This document shows, piece after piece, positions 34,366-44,288 of a stretch of DNA of 64,000 nt. Position 1 is the stretch's first letter; the number at the start of each line of letters is the position of its first letter. The notes below the pieces were generated by a model that saw only the letters and a program-made list of their open reading frames with translations, made no database searches and was not told the DNA's origin. A program made the position numbers and the translations under genes. The DNA comes from CALGYY01 sp963678485 (lineage in GTDB: Bacteria; Bacteroidota; Bacteroidia; Bacteroidales; CAIWKO01). The DNA is taken from positions 2,294,001-2,358,000 of the forward strand of contig OY782882.1 in assembly GCA_963678485.1 (NCBI GenBank), in the 5' to 3' direction.

Positions 34366-36129
34366 ATGATGCACAGAAATTTCGGAAAAGCAAGTCGTAT
34401 CTCAACAGCCATAGTGCTGTGTATTTGTACAATCTTTTTTGCGTGCAAAACGCCGGGTGATGCAACACAGAACAACAATAGTGGTTCCAACAAGAAGCTT
34501 ACTCAGGCCGAGCAAATGCAACTCACGGCTCTGTTCATCGATGCAAATCGCGAAATAGCATTGGGGAACAATGATAAAGCGCTTGGCTTATTGGCACAGT
34601 GCATAAAGCGTGATGTTCAGTATGGACCGGCTATGTATGAAATGGCTCGTTTACTTCAGGAGCGTAAGCAATTTAATGATGCGCTGGTTCTCGCATTGGG
34701 TGCGGTAAAGAGCGACCCCAATAATGAGTGGTATCAGCTTCTGCTTGCAGGTATCTACATCGAACGTCAGGAATATAGTGAAGCAGCAAAAGTGATGAAA
34801 ATGCTGAGCGAGCATTTTAGCAATAAACCTGATTATATTTTCAATCTTGCAGATATCTATATTATGGATGGAAAATTTAATGATGCCATCAAAGTATATG
34901 ATCAGATTGAAGAAACACATGGTGTGAGCGAGGATATTTCTTTGCAAAAGGAAAAGCTCTATTTGCAGATGAACAAAGTGAATAAGGCGGTTGAAGAAAT
35001 TGAAAAACTGGTTCAGGAATTTCCGGAAGAAGTGAAATATATGGTCATTCTGGCCGATCTTTATCTTACTACAGGCAACGAGTTCAAAGGCCTTGCAATG
35101 TACGATCGTATATTGACCATCAGCCCCGAAAATCCTTATGCACATCTATCGTTGGCTGATTATTACAAGATGCAGAATAAGGAGGACAAATCCTTCCAGG
35201 AAATGCAAGCCGCCTTCTCTAGTCCGGAAATGGATATCGACACTAAGGTGAGAATCATGATGCAGTATTATCAGCTATCTAAAGATAATCCTACTCTGCA
35301 GCAACAATCCTGGGTCTTACTTAAAATTATTACAGAAGTCCATCCCAATGAGGCAAAAGCGTGGTCAATCTATGGTGATTTTCTATATAGAGATAAGCAA
35401 ATGGAGAAAGCTGCAGTAGCATTCCGTAACGCGACTCAACTTGATGATACCCGATATGCTGTTTGGGAACAACTACTTTACCTCGATTCCGGACTGGAAC
35501 ATTATGATACATTACTTATGGAAAGTACCACTGCAATGGAACTTTTTCCTGAGCAGGGAGAACCTTATCTGTATCATGGTTTCGCTGCTATACGATTGAA
35601 AGATTATGCTACAGCTATTAAAACCTTGAAGGCCGGACTATCATTCGCAACAGGCAATCCCCTCATTCTAAAATTCTACGCTAATCTGGCAGAGGCAAGT
35701 TATATGCTCAAGGATTATGATATGGCCTTTGATTATTACGAAAGAGCGCTGAAAATTGAACCCGACAATTTATATATTCTTAATAATTACAGCTACTTTC
35801 TTGCTCAACAAAAAAGAAATTTAGGTCGGGCGGAAGAGCTTGCACATAAATTAACCAAGCTTGAACCCAATAATGAGGTCTATGAGGATACCTATGGATG
35901 GGTTTGTTTTATACAAGAACATTATGCCCTTGCAAAAACAATGATTGGTCAGGCACTGAGCCATGGCGGTGACGCCAACCCCTCAATCCTTGAACATTAT
36001 GGTGATGTGTTATTTAAGCTTGGAGAAAAAGACGCCGCGTTGGAGTATTGGAATAAGGCAGTTAACGCTGGCGGTAAATCAGAATTACTATTAAAAAAAA
36101 TAAAAGAGAAGAACTGGTATAATGAATAA
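34366..36129 (+). CDS. TPR-repeat lipoprotein
   Basis: 587 residues. The signal peptide ends in a lipobox (FFAC near residues 25-28). The whole mature protein is TPR helices, e.g. AIKVYDQIEETHG, DMAFDYYERALKIEPDNLYI, the last at about residues 450-490. It is probably a periplasmic scaffold on the outer membrane. It overlaps the DUF4292 gene by eight bases, so the two are coupled. In Bacteroidota a TPR gene, DUF4292 and an M23-like gene often lie in this order; a cell-envelope role is inferred. Confidence 0.88.
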   Translation: MMHRNFGKASRISTAIVLCICTIFFACKTPGDATQNNNSGSNKKLTQAEQMQLTALFIDANREIALGNNDKALGLLAQCIKRDVQYGPAMYEMARLLQERKQFNDALVLALGAVKSDPNNEWYQLLLAGIYIERQEYSEAAKVMKMLSEHFSNKPDYIFNLADIYIMDGKFNDAIKVYDQIEETHGVSEDISLQKEKLYLQMNKVNKAVEEIEKLVQEFPEEVKYMVILADLYLTTGNEFKGLAMYDRILTISPENPYAHLSLADYYKMQNKEDKSFQEMQAAFSSPEMDIDTKVRIMMQYYQLSKDNPTLQQQSWVLLKIITEVHPNEAKAWSIYGDFLYRDKQMEKAAVAFRNATQLDDTRYAVWEQLLYLDSGLEHYDTLLMESTTAMELFPEQGEPYLYHGFAAIRLKDYATAIKTLKAGLSFATGNPLILKFYANLAEASYMLKDYDMAFDYYERALKIEPDNLYILNNYSYFLAQQKRNLGRAEELAHKLTKLEPNNEVYEDTYGWVCFIQEHYALAKTMIGQALSHGGDANPSILEHYGDVLFKLGEKDAALEYWNKAVNAGGKSELLLKKIKEKNWYNE

Positions 36130-36949
36130 ATGGTGTTATTTCTTTGGTGGGATTTTGTTTCTTGGCTTGGTGATGATAATGTCTCCCGCCTGCGAGACCA
36201 ATCGAAAACTTATTTCCCAACCGATCAAAGAACAAGGTCCGGAATACCTTTTTGAACAGCTAAAAAAGAATGAACTTAAATATAATTCGCTTTCGCTGAA
36301 GTTTAATGCTGAAGCCGACGTGAATAATGATTCAAAGTCTTTTTCAGGAGCTGTCTATATTATTCGCGATAGTGTTATCTGGTTGTCGATTTCCAAATTT
36401 GGATTGGAAGCTGCGCGTTTCCTTATTACACAGGATTCCGCAAAAATGATCAATCGATTGAACAATACCTATTTTGTTGGGGATTTCACGTATGTGTGTG
36501 AGATATTTAAAATAGATTTTGATTATGATATGCTGCAGTCGCTAATTATTGGTAATGATTTTTCGTATTACGACAATGATGTATTTAAAGCAGCTATTGA
36601 TAATAAAAACTATAAACTGAGCACTGTTGGCCGTCGCAAATTAAAAAAATATGTGAAGGCCGAAAATGAAGCTCAGCGTGTATTAATACAGGATATTTGG
36701 CTGGATCCGGAGACCTTCAAAATCGTGAAAATATCGATGAAAGAAGTGAAGGAGCAGAATCGAAAATTGGAGACATTTTATTCCGATTTTCAATTGGTAG
36801 AAGACCAACGATTCCCTTTTACCCTGCATGTTGAAATTAATGATGACAAACGGATTGCCGTTGATATAAGCTTTACAAAAGCAACCCTGAATTCGGTAGA
36901 TAATATTCCGTTTAAAATACCAGAATCTTATACCAGAGCAGTTAAGTAG
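36122..36949 (+). CDS. DUF4292-family lipoprotein
   Basis: 275 residues, lipobox PAC at about residues 22-24. The segment YNSLSLKFNAEADVNNDSKS then FSGAVYIIRDSVIWLSISKFGLEAARFLIT is typical of DUF4292, with the C-terminal beta half (VKEQNRKLETFYSDFQLV) completing a LolA/LolB-like fold suggested for the family. Location is periplasm/outer membrane; no biochemical role is established. It starts within the end of the TPR gene and is followed after 7 bp by the EnvC-like gene. Confidence 0.87.
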   Translation: MNKWCYFFGGILFLGLVMIMSPACETNRKLISQPIKEQGPEYLFEQLKKNELKYNSLSLKFNAEADVNNDSKSFSGAVYIIRDSVIWLSISKFGLEAARFLITQDSAKMINRLNNTYFVGDFTYVCEIFKIDFDYDMLQSLIIGNDFSYYDNDVFKAAIDNKNYKLSTVGRRKLKKYVKAENEAQRVLIQDIWLDPETFKIVKISMKEVKEQNRKLETFYSDFQLVEDQRFPFTLHVEINDDKRIAVDISFTKATLNSVDNIPFKIPESYTRAVK

Positions 36950-36956
36950 CCATTTT

Positions 36957-38231
36957 ATGAATGAAAATCTGCCACGTATATTAGCACGAAGAACCCGCTT
37001 GTTAGGGATAGCAATGCTTATCGTTGTTGCTTCTATGGTGTGGATATGTGTCCCATACGCGCAAACGCGGCAGGAATCCAAAGCAAAGCTTGAAACAAAA
37101 AAGAAAAAGCTGGAAGATGAAATTGCTTACAACAAGCAGCTATTGGAGGAAACAAGACACAATAAAAATGCTTCAGTAAATCAATTAAATCTATTAAAGA
37201 AACAAATCGAAAATCGCGAAGCATTATTGGATGAAATTAATCTGGGTATCGACAGTCTTAATCGTGTTATTCGTGATAATGACGAAATGCTCGCCAAGCA
37301 GGACGAGAACCTGCAGGTGTTGAAATCAGAATATGCCCGCATCATTTATCATGAATGGAAAATGCGCAACTCGTACGACCGCCTGTTATTTGTTTTTTCT
37401 GCACGCGATTTTAATCAGGCCTTTCACCGAATGAAGTACTTTCAGCAGTACACCGAATATCGCATGAAACAAGCAGGATTAATCGTAACCGTCGAAGAAG
37501 ATATTAAAGTAAAAACTCAGGAGCTTCAGCAACAACGGCAAGAGCAAGTAGTGCTTCTGGCTGATAACGAATCAGAGAAGGACCGATTGGCGCGGGAGAA
37601 AATGGAGAAAGACGAGGTGCTGAAAAAATTAAAACAGAAGGAAGCTAGTATTAAAAAGACCCTTGCTGCAAAGCAACTCGAAGCAAAAAAACTGAGAGAG
37701 AAAATTGAAGCAATCATCAGTGTTGAAATTAAAAAATCATCCGACAAAACAAACAAAACAGCCGTCAGCAGCACCGATGTTAAAAATGTCCTTACGCCAG
37801 AAGAAAAATTAGTTTCCGATAATTTTATTAGCAATATGGGGAAACTCCCATGGCCAGTGGCCTCCGGAGTGATCTCTGAGTATTTTGGTGAACACGATCA
37901 TCCTGTGCTTGCCGGTATTAAAGTTAAAAATAATGGAATTGATATTTCTACAACCCGCGGTTCCGCAGCCAGAGCCGTGTTTAGCGGAATCGTTGTGAGT
38001 GTGGTTACAATTGCCGAACAAAACAAAGTCGTGATTCTGCGCCATGGCGATTATTTCACAGTGTATTCAAATTTGCAAAGTGTTAGTGTGGCCAAAGGTG
38101 CTAACGTTACTGTAAAACAAAACCTCGGTATAATTGCCACCGATCCTGAAGATGGAAAAACGGAATTGCATTTCGAAGTATGGGAAGGTAAGGCCTTACA
38201 TAATCCTACCACATGGCTGGCACCACGATAG
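36957..38231 (+). CDS. EnvC-like murein hydrolase activator (degenerate LytM)
   Basis: 424 residues with an N-terminal membrane anchor or signal (LGIAMLIVVASMVWICVPYA). Residues about 38-260 form a long coiled coil. Residues about 295-424 are a LytM (M23) domain. The catalytic HxGxD appears as NNGID, and the final HxH as HFE, so metal-binding His residues are missing. This agrees with EnvC/NlpD-type activators that stimulate amidases rather than cut peptidoglycan themselves; activity as an amidase activator is inferred from the family. It is the last gene of the nucleotidyltransferase-TPR-DUF4292 set and converges with rodA. Confidence 0.88.
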   Translation: MNENLPRILARRTRLLGIAMLIVVASMVWICVPYAQTRQESKAKLETKKKKLEDEIAYNKQLLEETRHNKNASVNQLNLLKKQIENREALLDEINLGIDSLNRVIRDNDEMLAKQDENLQVLKSEYARIIYHEWKMRNSYDRLLFVFSARDFNQAFHRMKYFQQYTEYRMKQAGLIVTVEEDIKVKTQELQQQRQEQVVLLADNESEKDRLAREKMEKDEVLKKLKQKEASIKKTLAAKQLEAKKLREKIEAIISVEIKKSSDKTNKTAVSSTDVKNVLTPEEKLVSDNFISNMGKLPWPVASGVISEYFGEHDHPVLAGIKVKNNGIDISTTRGSAARAVFSGIVVSVVTIAEQNKVVILRHGDYFTVYSNLQSVSVAKGANVTVKQNLGIIATDPEDGKTELHFEVWEGKALHNPTTWLAPR

Positions 38232-38236
38232 TGTAA

Positions 38237-39505
38237 TTACAACACTTGCATACGTACAGCATCCTGTTTAATAAATACAAACAACATTACCGTAAATGAG
38301 AGCATTGATGATCCACCATAGCTTATAAATGGCAGGGGAATACCAACAACCGGCGCGAGGCCAATGGTCATTCCAATATTTATCAGTACGTGGAAACAAA
38401 GTACCGAGGCCAAACCATATCCATAAATTCTACTAAAGTGCGATCGTTGCCTTTCAGCAAGAAAGAGGATTCTCAATAGCAACAGAAGATACAACAACAC
38501 AGTGAAGGCACTTCCTACAAAACCCCACTCTTCGCCAATAGTGCAAAAAATAAAGTCAGTGTTTTGTTCGGGTACAAATTTAAAACGTGTTTGTGTTCCA
38601 TTTAAAAAACCCTTACCTGTCAGACCACCTGAACCAATGGCAATCATCGATTGGTTCACATTGTAACCTGCACCTTTAATATCGGTATCCTTTCCAAGTA
38701 ATACGTCTATACGTTTTTTCTGATGATCGCTTAGCGTCTTTTCGTAAACGTAACCTACGGAATAAACCATGCCCGTAAGCAAGGCGAAGACAGATATAAG
38801 TATAAGAATGTTCTTTCGTGAACGTTTTATGAAAAAAACAAGGATGATTGCCAGAACGCCCAATGCTGCTATGATAATTAATTTATCGAGAAGTAAGGTC
38901 AATAGAAACATCAGGATTATCAGAAAAGCAAATATCAACACATTGCCCGACATCCCTTCACGATAAAGAACAAAGATGAAGGCAAAAAATACAAGTAATG
39001 ATCCGGTATCGTTTTGTAGTAATATCAACAACATAGGGACAACAAGTACCAGAAGGACAACAATACGCGGTTTCCAGTCGGAGAGCCGAGTTGAGGTGTC
39101 GCCCAAATATTTTGCAAGGACTAAAGCAGCCGAAAATTTTGCAAGTTCAGCGGGTTGAAAACGGATATTGTCGGTAATAATAAACCAGGATTTTGATCCA
39201 TTAACTTCGGCGCCAAAGATGAGGACAGACAAGAGCAACAAGGTAGTTACTCCATAGATTACATAGGCGAAGGTGCTGAAAAATTTCGCATCGATAATCA
39301 GAATAAAAAAACCAAGAAGCATTGCAATTCCAATCCAGATTAATTGTTTTCCATATACTGTATTATAATCGAAAATCTGAGGGTGAGCTTCGTTAAATCC
39401 TGCAGCATATATGCTCATAAGACCGACGCCTGCCAATACAAGAAAGATCAGTATGGTCCACCAATCAATATTTGAAATTGCACTGCGCCTTTCCCTACTG
39501 CCCAT
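38237..39505 (-). CDS. rodA: Rod-shape-determining SEDS glycosyltransferase RodA
   Basis: 422 residues with about ten membrane segments. SEDS hallmarks are present: FVPEQNTDFIFCTIGEEWGF, GIPLPFISYGGSSMLS and the long external loop with GAGYNVNQSMIAIGSGGLTG. It polymerises lipid II into glycan strands for lateral wall growth together with its class B PBP. It starts one base after mrdA stops, so the pair is one operon. mreBCD, which often precede this pair, are not in the window. Confidence 0.95.
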   Translation of the reverse strand: MGSRERRSAISNIDWWTILIFLVLAGVGLMSIYAAGFNEAHPQIFDYNTVYGKQLIWIGIAMLLGFFILIIDAKFFSTFAYVIYGVTTLLLLSVLIFGAEVNGSKSWFIITDNIRFQPAELAKFSAALVLAKYLGDTSTRLSDWKPRIVVLLVLVVPMLLILLQNDTGSLLVFFAFIFVLYREGMSGNVLIFAFLIILMFLLTLLLDKLIIIAALGVLAIILVFFIKRSRKNILILISVFALLTGMVYSVGYVYEKTLSDHQKKRIDVLLGKDTDIKGAGYNVNQSMIAIGSGGLTGKGFLNGTQTRFKFVPEQNTDFIFCTIGEEWGFVGSAFTVLLYLLLLLRILFLAERQRSHFSRIYGYGLASVLCFHVLINIGMTIGLAPVVGIPLPFISYGGSSMLSFTVMLFVFIKQDAVRMQVL

Positions 39506-39506
39506 G

Positions 39507-41327
39507 TTATTCGAGGATTTTACTATTCATAATCGTTGCCTCCATATCTTTGCGCTTGATCTTTTTCTTGAGGTAAAGTTCAATCATTAATGAAGAAATT
39601 GGTGCAGCCCAGGTGGCGCCATATCCTGAGTTCTCTACAACTGCGGCGATGGCAATTTTTGGATTAACTCTGGGGGCAAACGCTATAAAAACACTATGGT
39701 TCTTTCCAGCATTCTGCACTGTTCCTGTCTTTCCGCACATTGGTACGCTGTCTAAAAGAACGTTCCTGGCTGTACCTGCTTGTACCACCATATACATTCC
39801 ATCAATTATAGGTTCAAAATATTCTGAAGAAACCAGCACTTTATGACGCTCAGTATAGCGAGGGTTCGGTGTGTTTTTATTGCCGATTGCCCTGACAATA
39901 TGCGGGGTGTAAAAATATCCATGGTTGGCGATTATACTAACAATATTGGCCATCTGCAGGGGAGTTAATTGAATTTCTCCCTGACCAATAGCAATAGAAA
40001 TAATGGAAAGTGCACGCCAACGGTCTTTACCAAAAATCTTGTCGTAATAATTTGCTGTAGGAATATTACCTGAAGATTCATTTGGCAAATCAACTCCGGT
40101 TTTTTGGCCAAGACCAAAGCTCATTACATATTTACGCCAAGCAGTAAGAGCTTCACTCGGGTTCGGATAACGCTTGTTATCAATACAGGTCTTCAATACC
40201 TTACAAAAATAGGCGTTGCAAGAGGTTTGTATGGCGCCTTCGAGATTTAGCGGACTGCCATGTGCGTGACAAGCTACCATTTTTCCACCTCCAAGAGGGA
40301 AGCCTCCTGCGCAAGGATAACGGGTTTCGGGAGTGAGAACGCCTTCTTGTTCGCCCACTAATCCAACAATGGTTTTAAAAGCTGAGCCCGGAGGATATTT
40401 TCCTGTAAGAGCCCGGTTAAATAGCGGGAGGTTTTTATCAGTAAGTAAGGTGAAATAATTTTTTGCGCGGTCGCGCCCGACTAATAAGCCAGGATCATAG
40501 GTTGGACTTGAAATCATCGCCAGAATCTCGCCTGTTGCAGGTTCAATGGCAACGATACTACCACGTTTACCCTGCATCAACTGTTCGCCATATTTTTGCA
40601 GTTCTATGTTTAACGAGGTGTACAGGTCCATTCCGGCTTGTGCTTGCTTGTCATATTTGCCATTCAAATAGCTTCCCTTATCCTGACCATGAACGTCAAC
40701 CATAACAATGTTTACTCCTTTTTGTCCACGCAATTCCTTTTCGTAGGATTTCTCAATTCCGCTGATACCAACGTAATCGCCTGGACGATAGTAATCGTCC
40801 TTTTCCAAAATTTCTGGTGTGACCTCACCAATGTAACCAAGGATATGTGCCGCAATGGGATTGGGATAATTTCTAACCGTTCGGGCCTGAATGTAAAATC
40901 CGGGAAATTTAACCAATTGCTCCTGCAATCGTCCATAGGTTTCAGGCCTTAATTTCTCATCTACAATCGACGGAAGATAACTACTGTATTTTCTTGCAGC
41001 GAGCATTTTTTTCGCCATAAGCGACTTTTCCATTCCAATGATACCGCATAAGGAAGCCGTATCCATTTCAGGAACCGTCTGTCGCGGAATCACCACCAAA
41101 TCATACGTCGCTTCATTAAAGACCAATAGCTTGCCTTCACGATCATAAACAAGACCCCTTGCAGGGTAATTCGTAAGGTATCGAAGGGCATTGTTGTCGG
41201 CAGAAGATTTATAGCGAGTTTCAATAACCTGTATATAAAACAAACGGGCAACGAATATTAGTCCAATGGCACTGAAGATAATGCCAATGATAATACGGCG
41301 CCCCGAAAGATTGCTTTTAACCGACAT
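39507..41327 (-). CDS. mrdA: Penicillin-binding protein 2 (peptidoglycan transpeptidase)
   Basis: 606 residues from the ATG at 41327; an upstream in-frame ATG at 41345 precedes a non-charged segment and is less likely. A single N-terminal membrane segment (IIIGIIFSAIGLIFVARLFY) is followed by the PBP dimerisation domain (YPARGLVYDREGKLLV) and the transpeptidase domain with SAFK (PPGSAFKTI; active Ser), SCN (QTSCNAYF) and KTG (CGKTGTVQNAGKNH). It crosslinks peptidoglycan during elongation as the partner of RodA. The operon faces away from the TetR operon. Confidence 0.95.
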   Translation of the reverse strand: MSVKSNLSGRRIIIGIIFSAIGLIFVARLFYIQVIETRYKSSADNNALRYLTNYPARGLVYDREGKLLVFNEATYDLVVIPRQTVPEMDTASLCGIIGMEKSLMAKKMLAARKYSSYLPSIVDEKLRPETYGRLQEQLVKFPGFYIQARTVRNYPNPIAAHILGYIGEVTPEILEKDDYYRPGDYVGISGIEKSYEKELRGQKGVNIVMVDVHGQDKGSYLNGKYDKQAQAGMDLYTSLNIELQKYGEQLMQGKRGSIVAIEPATGEILAMISSPTYDPGLLVGRDRAKNYFTLLTDKNLPLFNRALTGKYPPGSAFKTIVGLVGEQEGVLTPETRYPCAGGFPLGGGKMVACHAHGSPLNLEGAIQTSCNAYFCKVLKTCIDNKRYPNPSEALTAWRKYVMSFGLGQKTGVDLPNESSGNIPTANYYDKIFGKDRWRALSIISIAIGQGEIQLTPLQMANIVSIIANHGYFYTPHIVRAIGNKNTPNPRYTERHKVLVSSEYFEPIIDGMYMVVQAGTARNVLLDSVPMCGKTGTVQNAGKNHSVFIAFAPRVNPKIAIAAVVENSGYGATWAAPISSLMIELYLKKKIKRKDMEATIMNSKILE

Positions 41328-41420
41328 AGAAATACAGGAATTCACAAAATTACACTAATCTAACGAGCTGAAGAAATAATATAATAAGGTGGGTAAAAAA
41401 GATATTTTTTTAAAAAACGC

Positions 41421-41450
41421 TTGCATTTAGAAAAATTTCTTTTAATTTTG
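41421..41450 (+). promoter_or_regulatory. Promoter of the TetR/ABC export operon
   Basis: TTG at 41421-41423 and TAATTTTG at 41443-41450 are 19 bp apart, close to the Bacteroidota -33/-7 consensus. The ATG of the tetR-like gene is 55 bp further. Confidence 0.6.
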
Positions 41451-41505
41451 CCAAATGGTAAAACCAATCAGATAGTCTAAACGGATAAACCAAACGATCA
41501 ATATC

Positions 41506-42123
41506 ATGGAAGAAGAAAGGAATACTGAGCAACTGATTCTCAATGCGGCAAAAAAAGTGTTTTTGCGCAAGGGATTCGATGGTGCACGTATGCAGGAAAT
41601 TGCCGATGAAGCCGGAATCAATAAAGCATTAGTACATTATTATTATAGGAGCAAGGATAAACTCTTTAATGCCATCTTTACGGAAGCTTTTAGCACATTA
41701 ATACCCACTATAGAAGAGCTGATTGAAAAGGAGCAGGGATTATTTGAAAAGATTTGGGGTGTGATCGATCATTACATCGATATGTTATCTAACAACCCGC
41801 ATCTGCCAATGTTTATTTTTCATGAAATCAGTCGCAACCCGGAACGACTGCTCCAGTTTGCATCAAACATCGGGATCAAACCACAGAAATTAATTAGTGC
41901 CATACAGCGAGAAATTGATCAGGGGAACATCCGACCGGTTAAACCGGAACATCTCATCGTTAATATTATCGCTATGTGCATTTTCCCTTTCGTTGGTAGA
42001 CCCATGATCTCTGGAATTTTAATGGGAGGAAATCAGGAACGCTATCAGGCGTTCCTCAATGAACGTAAGGTGGAAGTCATGACCTTTGTCCTTAATGCAA
42101 TTAAAATCGATAAACCACAATGA
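41506..42123 (+). CDS. TetR/AcrR-family transcriptional repressor
   Basis: 205 residues. Residues about 7-55 are the TetR helix-turn-helix (ILNAAKKVFLRKGFDGARMQ, EIADEAGINKALVHYYYRSK, DKLFNAIF). The remaining helices are ligand-binding and dimerisation. It is the first gene of the operon with the exporter (stop overlaps the TolC-like start by four bases) and so should repress its own operon until a substrate binds. It is analogous to CecR (YbiH), which precedes ybhGFSR in E. coli. Confidence 0.92.
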   Translation: MEEERNTEQLILNAAKKVFLRKGFDGARMQEIADEAGINKALVHYYYRSKDKLFNAIFTEAFSTLIPTIEELIEKEQGLFEKIWGVIDHYIDMLSNNPHLPMFIFHEISRNPERLLQFASNIGIKPQKLISAIQREIDQGNIRPVKPEHLIVNIIAMCIFPFVGRPMISGILMGGNQERYQAFLNERKVEVMTFVLNAIKIDKPQ

Positions 42124-43388
42124 AAAAGTTCGTATGGATCGCCTTGCTGTGCCTATTGTCGCACGGACTCGTTGCGCAAACAAACGATAGCATCACTCTT
42201 GACCAATGCCAGCGTCTTGCCAGAGAACATTATCCACTGATAAGGCAGACAGACTTATTGCAAGAGGCGAGCACTATTCGTATCACAAATCTTAACAAAA
42301 ACTGGTATCCGCAAATGTATCTGAATGGTCAGGCTTCATATCAGTCTGACGTTACTCAGTTGAACATTTCATTGCCGGGAATGCAAATGCCCGAGATGAA
42401 TAAGGATTCGTACAAAGTCACACTCGACTTGAACCAATCGCTTTATGATGGTAGTCAGACAGCATTTCAAAAAACCATCGAAAAAGCATCGCTTAAAGCG
42501 GATATACAAAGTGTGGAAGTGGAACTTAATAAGGTGCGCGAAAGGGTCAACCAATTATTCTTTGGAATACTGCTGAATCAAGAAAATGAACAATTGATTC
42601 TCAATATTCAAGATGAAATACGTTCAAAATTGAAGAAGGTAGAGGCTGCTGTCCGTAACGATGCGATGCTCCAGCAAAATGCTGACGTACTCACGGCCGA
42701 ACTTCTCAAAACGGATCAACAGCTTATTGAAGTGAGAGCAGCCAAAATCGCTTCCATTCGCATGCTTGCTCAATATACAGGAATCAACTACTCCGACCAG
42801 ACTGCCTTTCAAACCCCGCCAATGCTGGTGATTGCAGCAAATATCCAAAATAACCGTCCGGAAATGCTGCTCTTCGATTATCAAATGGAAAAACTGGACG
42901 CGTCAAAGAAGCTGACAAGCTCGCGCATGCTACCAAAGATTTCATTGTTTGCACAAGCAGGTTACGGCCGCCCTGGCTTGAATATGCTCGATGCCGATTT
43001 TAGTCCTTGGGCAATGGGCGGTGTAAAAATCTCCTGGAATATATGGAACTGGAATCTGTCGTTGAACGAACGAAAAATTTTGGAAGTCCAGAAAAGCATC
43101 GTTCTAACACAAAAGGAAACCTTTGACTTAAATGTAAAAGCCAGTCTGGAAAAGGATTATAGTGAAATCAGAAAGTACGACGAGCTTATTGCAAAAGACA
43201 AAGAGCTTATTGCGCTGCGTCAGAAAATTGTAAATACTTTATCCGTTCAACTGGATAACGGCTTAGTTACAGCAACAGAATACACCACAGAGCTCAATGC
43301 GATGAGTGCTGCACGATTGAATATGCACCTTCATGTCATACAACAATATATGGCGTTACACAATTATATGTATAATTCAGGAAATTAA
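42120..43388 (+). CDS. TolC-family outer-membrane efflux protein
   Basis: 422 residues with a signal peptide (MKKFVWIALLCLLSHGLVAQ). Two related halves of long amphipathic helices with the outer-membrane efflux pattern (ITLDQCQRLAREHYPLIRQT; QLDNGLVTATEYTTELNAMS) match the TolC/OEP family. It should form the trimeric exit duct for the ABC exporter encoded downstream. Overlapping start and a 12-bp gap to the fusion-protein gene place it in the operon. Confidence 0.9.
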   Translation: MKKFVWIALLCLLSHGLVAQTNDSITLDQCQRLAREHYPLIRQTDLLQEASTIRITNLNKNWYPQMYLNGQASYQSDVTQLNISLPGMQMPEMNKDSYKVTLDLNQSLYDGSQTAFQKTIEKASLKADIQSVEVELNKVRERVNQLFFGILLNQENEQLILNIQDEIRSKLKKVEAAVRNDAMLQQNADVLTAELLKTDQQLIEVRAAKIASIRMLAQYTGINYSDQTAFQTPPMLVIAANIQNNRPEMLLFDYQMEKLDASKKLTSSRMLPKISLFAQAGYGRPGLNMLDADFSPWAMGGVKISWNIWNWNLSLNERKILEVQKSIVLTQKETFDLNVKASLEKDYSEIRKYDELIAKDKELIALRQKIVNTLSVQLDNGLVTATEYTTELNAMSAARLNMHLHVIQQYMALHNYMYNSGN

Positions 43389-43399
43389 TATAAATAAAT

Positions 43400-44278
43400 A
43401 TGAGAAAACTGTTTTTAATCCCGTGTGTCCTTTTTCTGGCGGCCTGCTCCTCAGGAAAAGATAAGGCTGATGCCTTTGGTACATTCGAAGCTACAGAAAT
43501 TACAATCTCTGCTGAAGTCCCTGGGAAAATCCTAAGCATGAATGCAGAGGAAGGTCAATCGGTAAAGTCCGGAGAAATTCTGGGTTTAATCGATACTACC
43601 GATTGGATACTCAAAAAGGAACAACTCGAAGCTCAAAAAGGCACCATTGCTTCCAAGTATCCGGGAGTGGCTTCGCAGATTGCCGTTCAACAGCAACAGC
43701 TGAAAAATCTCGCGGTTGATAAGGACCGATTAGAGAAACTTTTTAAGGATGGTGCTGCAACAAAAAAGCAACTTGATGATGTTAACGGGAATATCGATAT
43801 GGTGCAAAAGCAGATTCTTTCCATTCAAACACAGAACACTTCTGTGGGTGGTGAATTGGCTTCCATACAACGTCAAATCGATCAGGTGGATGAAAACCTG
43901 AAGCGCTGTCATATCGTCAATCCTATTGAAGGAACTATTCTTGACAAATATGCTGAAGCAGGCGAAATGACCAATACAGCCAAAGCTCTGTATAAGATTG
44001 CCGACCTTAAAACGATTTATCTTCGCGTATTCGTAAGCGAAGCACAACTTTCACGATTCAAGCTTGGTGATAAAGTCGAAGTGAGAATCGACAATGGCGA
44101 AGACAATCTCAAAGTCTTAGAAGGGGAAATTTCTTGGATATCTACTTCGGCTGAATTTACACCTAAAGTCATTCAAACCCGCGAGGAAAGGGTTAATCTG
44201 GTATATGCTGTTAAAGTTCGTGTGATTAATGATGGCAGTCTGAAAATCGGTATGCCGGGTGAAATCCGTTTTAAATAA
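43400..44278 (+). CDS. HlyD-family periplasmic fusion lipoprotein
   Basis: 292 residues. A lipobox is at about residues 13-16 (LAAC). Biotinyl-lipoyl-like segments (AEVPGKILSMNAEEGQSVKS, GEILGLID; NPIEGTILDKYAEAGEMTN) flank a long helical hairpin, the normal membrane-fusion-protein layout; it ends in a barrel (VRVINDGSLKIGMPGEIRFK). It links the inner-membrane ABC transporter to the TolC-like duct, corresponding to YbhG in E. coli. Confidence 0.9.
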   Translation: MRKLFLIPCVLFLAACSSGKDKADAFGTFEATEITISAEVPGKILSMNAEEGQSVKSGEILGLIDTTDWILKKEQLEAQKGTIASKYPGVASQIAVQQQQLKNLAVDKDRLEKLFKDGAATKKQLDDVNGNIDMVQKQILSIQTQNTSVGGELASIQRQIDQVDENLKRCHIVNPIEGTILDKYAEAGEMTNTAKALYKIADLKTIYLRVFVSEAQLSRFKLGDKVEVRIDNGEDNLKVLEGEISWISTSAEFTPKVIQTREERVNLVYAVKVRVINDGSLKIGMPGEIRFK

Positions 44279-44288
44279 CTATTCTTAC

